Source of the DNA: Stomorhina lunata
Lineage: Eukaryota > Arthropoda > Insecta > Diptera > Rhiniidae
DNA: 64,000 nt
Direction of reading: 5' to 3'
Assembly: GCA_933228675.1 (NCBI GenBank)
Contig: OW121740.1
Coordinates: 37,671,792 to 37,735,791, forward strand
A model generated the notes under the pieces. It was not told the DNA's origin, ran no database searches, and saw nothing but the letters and a program-made list of their open reading frames with translations. The position numbers were made by a program, and so were the translations under genes. Shown one piece after another: positions 58,573-64,000 of the stretch (the stretch's first letter is position 1; every line of letters starts with the position of its first letter).

Positions 58573-60535
58573 AGGAAGGTTTTTTATTGAAAAAAGGAGG
58601 GGTAGGAAGGTTTTCTATAGAAAAACTGAGGGACAGGGCAGGTTTTCTATAGAAAAACTGAGGGACAGGTAAGGTTTTCTAAAGAAAAACTGAGGGACAG
58701 GGAAGGTTTTCTATAGAAAAACTGAGGGACATAAAGGTTTTCTATAGAAAAACTGAGGGACAGGGAAGGTTTTCTATAGAAAAACTGAGGGACAGGGAAG
58801 GTTTTCTATAGAAAAACTGAGGGACAGGAAAGGTTTTCTATAGAAAAACTGAGGGACAGGGAAGGTTTTCTATAGAAAAACTGAGGGACAGGGAAGGTTT
58901 TCTATAGAAAAACTGAGAGACAGGGAAGGTTTTCTATAGAAAAACTGAGGGACAGGGAAGGTTTTCTATAGAAAAACAGAGGGACAGGAAAGGTTTTCTA
59001 TAGAAAAACTGAGGGACAGAGAAGGTTTTCTATAGAAAAACTGAGGGACAGGAAAGGTTTTCTATAGAAAAACTGAGGGACAGGGAAGGTTTTCTATAGA
59101 AAAACTGAGGGACAGGAAAGGTTTTCTATAGAAAAACTGAGGGACAGGGAAGGTTTTCTATAGAAAAACTGAGGGACAAGGAAGGTTTTCTATAGAAAAA
59201 CTGAGGAACAGGGAAAGTTTTCTATAGAATAACTGAGGGGGACAGGGTAGGTTTTCTATAGAAAAACTTAGGGAAAGGAAGATTTCCTATAGAATAACTA
59301 AGGGACAGGGAAGGTTTTCTATAGAAAAACTGAGGGACAGAGAAGTATTTCTATAGAAAACTGAGGGACGGGGAAGGTTTTCTATAGAAAATTGAGCGAA
59401 AGGGATGGTTTTCTATATAAAAACTGAGCGAAAGGGAAGGTTTTCTATAGAAAAATTGAGCGAAAGGGAAGGTTTTCTATAGAAAAACTAAGCGAAAGGG
59501 AAGGAACAGTTAAGGTTTACTATAGAAAAACTGAGGAACAGGGAAGGTTTTCTATAGAAAAACTGAGGGACAGGGAAGGTTTTCTATAGAAAAACTGAGG
59601 AACAGGGAAGGTTTTCTATAGAAAAACTGAGGGACAGGGAAGGTTTTCTATAGAAAAACTGAGGGACTGGGAAGGTTTTCTATAGAAAAACTGAGGGACA
59701 GGGAAGGTTTTCTATAGAAAAACTGAGGGACAGGGAAGGTTTTCTATAGAAAAACTGAGGGACAGGGAAGGTTTTCTATAGAAAAACTGAGGGACAGGGA
59801 AGGTTTTCTATAGAAAAACTGAGGGACAGGGAAGGTTTTCTATAGAAAAACTGAGGGACAGAGAAGGTTTTCTATAGAAAAACTGAGGGACAGGGAAGGT
59901 TTTCTATAGAAAAACTGAGGGACAGGGAAGGTTTTCTATAGAAAAACTGAGGGACAGGGAAGGTTTTCTATAGAAAAACTGAGGGACAGGGAAGGTTTTC
60001 TATAGAAAAACAAAGGGACAGGGAAGGTTTTCTATAGAAAAACAAAGGGACAGGGAAGGTTTTCTATAGAAAAACTGAGTTTTTCTATAGAAAAACGAAG
60101 GAACAGTTACGGTTTACTATAGAAAAACTGAGGGACAGGGAAGTTTTTCTATAGAAAAACTGAAGGACAGGGAAGTTTTTCTATAGAAAAACTGAGGGAC
60201 AGGGAAGGTTTTCTATAGAAAAACTGAGGGACAGTAAGGTTTTCTATAGAAAAACTGAGGGACAGGGAAGGTTTTCTATAGAAAAACTGAGGGACAGGGA
60301 AGGTTTTCCATAGAAAAACTGAGGGACAGGGAAGGTTTTCTATAGAAAAACTGAGGGACAGGGAAGGTATTCTATAGAAAAACTGAGGGACAGGGAAGGT
60401 TTTCTATAGAAAAACTGAGGGACAGGGAAGGTTTTCTATAGAAAAACTGAGGGACAGGGAGGGTTTTCTATAGAAACACTGAGGGACAGGAAGGTTTTCT
60501 ATAGAAAAACTGATGGACAGGAAGGTTTTCTATAG
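58573..60535 (+). repeat. 32-bp satellite D (CTGAGGGACAGGGAAGG)
   Basis: About 61 copies with AAGGTTTTCTATAGAAAAAC followed by TGAGGGACAGGG, 32 bp. A GC-richer spacer distinguishes it from A-C. A diverged patch at 59210-59520 has spacers such as TGAGCGAAAGGG and ATTGAGCGAAAGG. Confidence 0.97.
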
Positions 60536-60539
60536 AAAA

Positions 60540-60660
60540 CTTTCCATAGAAGGTTTTCTATAGAAAACTTTCCTGTCCCTCAATTTTTCTATAGAAAACC
60601 TTCTCTGTCCCTCAGTTTTTGTATAGAAAACTTTACTATCGCCTTGGTTTTCTATAGAAC
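60540..60660 (-). repeat. Flipped units at the right edge of D
   Basis: After AAAACTTTCCATAGAAGG the units continue in reverse orientation (TCCTGTCCCTCAATTTTTCT, TCTCTGTCCCTCAG) for about three copies and then decay into unique DNA. Confidence 0.88.
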
Positions 60661-61724
60661 ATTTTGGTGTCATTTTATATTTTTTTGGATTTTTTGTTTT
60701 GTACCCAATATAGGGCACTTTTGTCTATGATACATAAAACTAACATTATTAGTTCAAACGAAAAGAAAAACTAAAATACAATTCGCAAAATTTCCCATTA
60801 AATTAACTTTTCTACTTCTACATGCCACTCGAAAAAAAAACTAAGCAACAAAAAATTAAACATAAAGTCATTTTTAAGTATTTCTATACACGATACCCAA
60901 GGAACGATGACCAGTTACAAAAAACGACTAAGACTCTCAAGGAGGACAACAACAATAAAGACGACTATATTTAAGCACCAAAAGAAAAAAGTTCATTTGG
61001 TAGCCGTTGAGCCAAAGAGCCCAGTCCGGCGATATAGTCAGTTTTGGTGTTTATTGTGTTGTTTATGCGTTAGCTAAATGCAGAGGGAAGGACGGACATT
61101 AAAGACATACGTGCAACATTTCGGTGTGTGTTTTTTATGAGTATGTTGTTGCATATGTTGCACATTAGTTTTCTTATCTGTAAATGTTGTCGTTGTTTAA
61201 TATTGTTTTTTTTTGGTTTTTAAAGGATTTGTTATTATTATATTTAAGATGTTGTTGTTGTTGCTATTGCTGGCTAGTTAATGTTGCTTAGTTTGTTGCT
61301 TGTTGCTCTATTGTCTCTGTGTTCGTACGTGTGTGTATGTGTCTGTGTTGGATCTTTGTGAAAGTGTTAAAAATTGAGCGGAAATTAAAGAAATGCAATT
61401 TTTAAATTGATAATAAACTACAATAATGATATTTCTTTCTAACGATTAATGTTTGCGTTTGGATACTGTTTTGTTTTTCTAACTGTCGAAAAACACATAA
61501 ATTTTAACTTTAAATAATCTCGTTAAAATTAGTTGTTGAAAATTAAACAGCATGAGCTGTTTTTTTGTTGTTAAAAAATATTATAAAATTTTTAAAAATG
61601 GCAGAAGACAAATTGATCAAAGGTGGAATTAGCTGGTTTATCTGTAAAAGGCAGGGAGAGGGAAATGTGACAGATGTATTTACTATCTCCAAAGTTGTCA
61701 AAAAAAGTTTGAAGAAATTGACCA
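60661..61724. other. Unique spacer between D and D'
   Basis: TTGTTG/TGTTGC-rich unique DNA. An ATG near 61600 opens MAEDKLIKGGISWFICKRQG and stays open into the satellite at 61725; no family is recognised, and it is more likely chance than a gene. Confidence 0.4.
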
Positions 61725-62985
61725 CTCTTTCTATAGAAAACCTTCCTGCACTACCTCAGTATTTCTATAGAAAACCTTCCTGTCCTTCCCTCAGTATTTC
61801 TATAGAAAACCTTCCTGTCCTCCCATCAGTTTTTTTTATAGAAAACCTTCCCGACGCTCAGTTTTTCTATAGAAAACCTTCCCGACGCTCAATTTTTCTA
61901 TAGAAAACCTTCCCGACGCTCAGTTTTTCTATAGAAAACCTTCCCGACGCTCAGTTTTTCTATAGAAAACCTTCCCGACGCTCAGTTTTTCTATAGAAAA
62001 CCTTCCCGACGCTCAGTTTTTCTATAGAAAACCTTCCCGACGCTCAGTTTTTCTATAGAAAACCTTCCCGACGCTCAGTTTTTCTATAGAAAACCTTCCC
62101 GACGCTCAGTTTTTCTATAGAAAACCTTCCCGACGCTCAGTTTTTCTATAGAAAACCTTCCCGACGCTCAGTTTTTCTATAGAAAACCTTCCCGACGCTC
62201 AGTTTTTCTATAGAAAACCTTCCCGACGCTCAGTTTTTCTATAGAAAACCTTCCCGACGCTCAGTTTTTCTATAGAAAACCTTCCCGACGCTCAGTTTTT
62301 CTATAGAAAACCTTCCCGACGCTCAGTTTTTCTATAGAAAACCTTCCCGACGCTCAGTTTTTCTATAGAAAACCTTCCCGACGCTCAGTTTTTCTATAGA
62401 AAACCTTCCCGACGCTCAGTTTTTCTATAGAAAACCTTCCCGACGCTCAGTTTTTCTATAGAAAACCTTCCCGACGCTCAGTTTTTCTATAGAAAACCTT
62501 CCCGACGCTCAGTATTTCTATAGAAAACCTTCCCGACGCTCAGTTTTTCTATAGAAAACCTTCCCGACGCTCAGTTTTTCTATAGAAAACCTTCCCGACG
62601 CTCAGTTTTTCTATAGAAAACCTTCCCGACGCTCAGTTTTTCTATAGAAAACCTTCCCGACGCTCAGTTTTTCTATAGAAAACCTTCCCGACGCTCAGTT
62701 TTTCTATAGAAAACCTTCCCGACGCTCAGTTTTTCTATAGAAAACCTTCCCGACGCTCAGTTTTTCTATAGAAAACCTTCCCGACGCTCAGTTTTTCTAT
62801 AGAAAACCTTCCCGACGCTCAGTTTTTCTATAGAAAACCTTCCCGACGCTCAGTTTTTCTATAGAAAACCTTTCCGACGCTTAGTTTTTCTATAGAAAAT
62901 CTTCCTGTTCCTCAGTTTTTCTATAGAAAACCTTTCTGTCCCCTTAGTTTTTCTATAGAAAACCTTCCTGTCTCCCGTTTTTTCA
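61725..62985 (-). repeat. 31-bp satellite D' (reverse orientation of D)
   Basis: About 40 copies, the central ones identical, of CAGTTTTTCTATAGAAAACC followed by TTCCCGACGCT. In reverse complement it begins AAGGTTTTCTATAGAAAAAC and TGAG as in D, then differs (CGTCGGG against GGACAGGG). The edge copies at 61740-61835 and 62885-62975 carry CCTGTCC...CTCAG, the D spacer. Confidence 0.97.
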
Positions 62986-63919
62986 GTTTTTCAATCCCTG
63001 ACTACTTAATTTTTTTCAAAATTAACCCCCAAATCCAGCAGCAAATGAAGAGTCAATTTATTGAGCTTAAAATGCGTTTTGCTACTTTATTTGCCAAAGA
63101 AACAAAAAATTACAAAAATTTAAATAAATGACACAAAACCTACAACGACATTGGTCATATATTGAATATAATGAAAACAACATTTAGATTTTAAAATCAA
63201 CGAAAGAGCCCACAACTCTCCAACTGATCACTTCAAAGTCATCATCAGCAGCATCAATCCACAACAACAAAAGCAACATCAATATCATCGAAATACCCAC
63301 AAATGTCAGTCAGTCAATGTTGTACGAGCCAAGTGTCTTTGCCATGCAACAACCGAACACATGTCTGAGCAACTTGTGTCTTCAATGTCTGGGAACCAGT
63401 AACAACAAACAACACTTAAACCTCACACTCCCGTTTATACATATTTTCAACAACAACAACAACATTATATCATTGGAAACGGCAACAAGTTTTAAACTAC
63501 AAGATTCATTTTGGAGGGAGTAGAAGAATCTGACAACACAACAAAAAAACTAAAAAAAAATCGAGAGTGTGGCATAATGATTAATTGGCATTTGTTTTGA
63601 TTTTATGTTTGGATTTGAATACTACTTATAATTTCGGAAATGAAAATTGTATTTTGGCGTGTGTACAAGTTTTGGGATTGATTTTGAGACGCGTCTGAGT
63701 GAGGGAAACCTAAATGGAGAGGCGGGCCGAAAATTTATTAACTTTAAAATTTAGACAACCGTATAATTAGCTCATTATTCATGTTTATTTAATTATAACC
63801 TCAAAAAGAAAGTTGGCCTAGTTTTATCTCTCTCTAAATACACTTTTCTTAAGGGGGTACATTTTGTCTAAAAATGTACTTTCTCAAAACAGGTGCACCT
63901 AACAAAAATATAGAAGTGC
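62986..63919. other. Unique spacer
   Basis: CAACAAC-rich unique DNA, including a (CAA)n run at about 63450-63463. The frame at 63317-63523 has no recognised domain. Nothing else is supported. Confidence 0.4.
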
Positions 63920-64000
63920 AATATTGATCATATTTCTATGGAATAGGATCAATATTGATCATATTTCTATAAAATGGGATCAATATTGATCATATTTCTA
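63920..64000 (+). repeat. 31-bp satellite E, truncated by the window end
   Basis: GGATCAATATTGATCATATT followed by TCTAT and AAAAT/GGAATA starts at 63946 and 63977, a period of 31 bp, with a partial copy before. It contains the perfect 14-bp palindrome GATCAATATTGATC and the half-core TTTCTATA. Confidence 0.85.

Noticed and set aside
61565..61903. 112-codon plus-strand frame running into satellite D'
   Set aside because: More than half is satellite (repeating FYRKPS); the N-terminal part MAEDKLIKGGISWFICKRQG has no recognised family.
31286..62985. CRISPR-like look of palindromic repeats with spacers
   Set aside because: The spacers within an array are identical instead of unique, the arrays are contiguous satellites of eukaryotic type, and there are no cas genes; the host is an insect.
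1..64000. rRNA genes, telomeric repeats, viral or bacterial insertions
   Set aside because: I looked for them by eye and saw none; no recognisable rRNA core, TTAGG arrays or compact prokaryotic gene runs are present.

Overview
The window looks like euchromatic but very repeat-rich, AT-rich DNA of a higher fly (Diptera, probably a calyptrate such as a blowfly, housefly or relative). The reasons are a small multi-exon gene with GT-AG introns, insect-type transposon fragments, CAACAA/CAGCAG-rich unique DNA, and the absence of any compact prokaryotic gene layout. The species cannot be named from the sequence alone.

Only one gene is convincing: a five-coding-exon gene at 3819-5281 (+) for a 169-residue four-helix membrane protein, resembling the insect DUF4728/pasiflora type. 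One of its introns is filled by an 11-bp minisatellite. A possible long 5' leader exon (about 11430-12230) ending in a good GTAAGT donor, and a possible short exon near 15270-15329, hint that the rest of the window lies in long introns of another gene. That is inference.

About half of the window is tandem repeat in four size classes. 11-mers lie at 4.4-5.0, 20.2-22.3 and 25.6-29.5 kb. 20-mers lie at 7.5-7.85 and 15.46-15.83 kb. 29-mers lie at 8-11.2, 12.5-15.0, 15.84-18.9 and 22.3-24.2 kb. 31/32-mers lie at 31.3-36.6, 38.3-41.4, 42.7-44.7, 54.9-56.6, 57.74-57.84, 58.5-60.7, 61.7-63.0 and 63.9 kb onward. Nearly all the 31/32-mer arrays share a dyad core, TTTTCTATAGAAAA or a dyad-preserving variant, and differ in the 15-18 bp between cores. 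Several families occur as a forward array followed by a reverse-complement array.

Between the arrays lie transposon remains: a 1,196-bp hAT-like non-autonomous element with 34-bp terminal inverted repeats and a perfect 8-bp target duplication (46193-47404), two kinds of non-LTR retrotransposon 3' fragment, a mariner-like transposase remnant, three MITE candidates, and a dispersed fly repeat in both orientations.

The main candidate for something undescribed is the palindrome-cored satellite superfamily with its inverted array pairs. If transcribed, these could form long hairpin RNA; the dyad cores could alternatively be phased protein-binding sites. Neither is shown by sequence alone.
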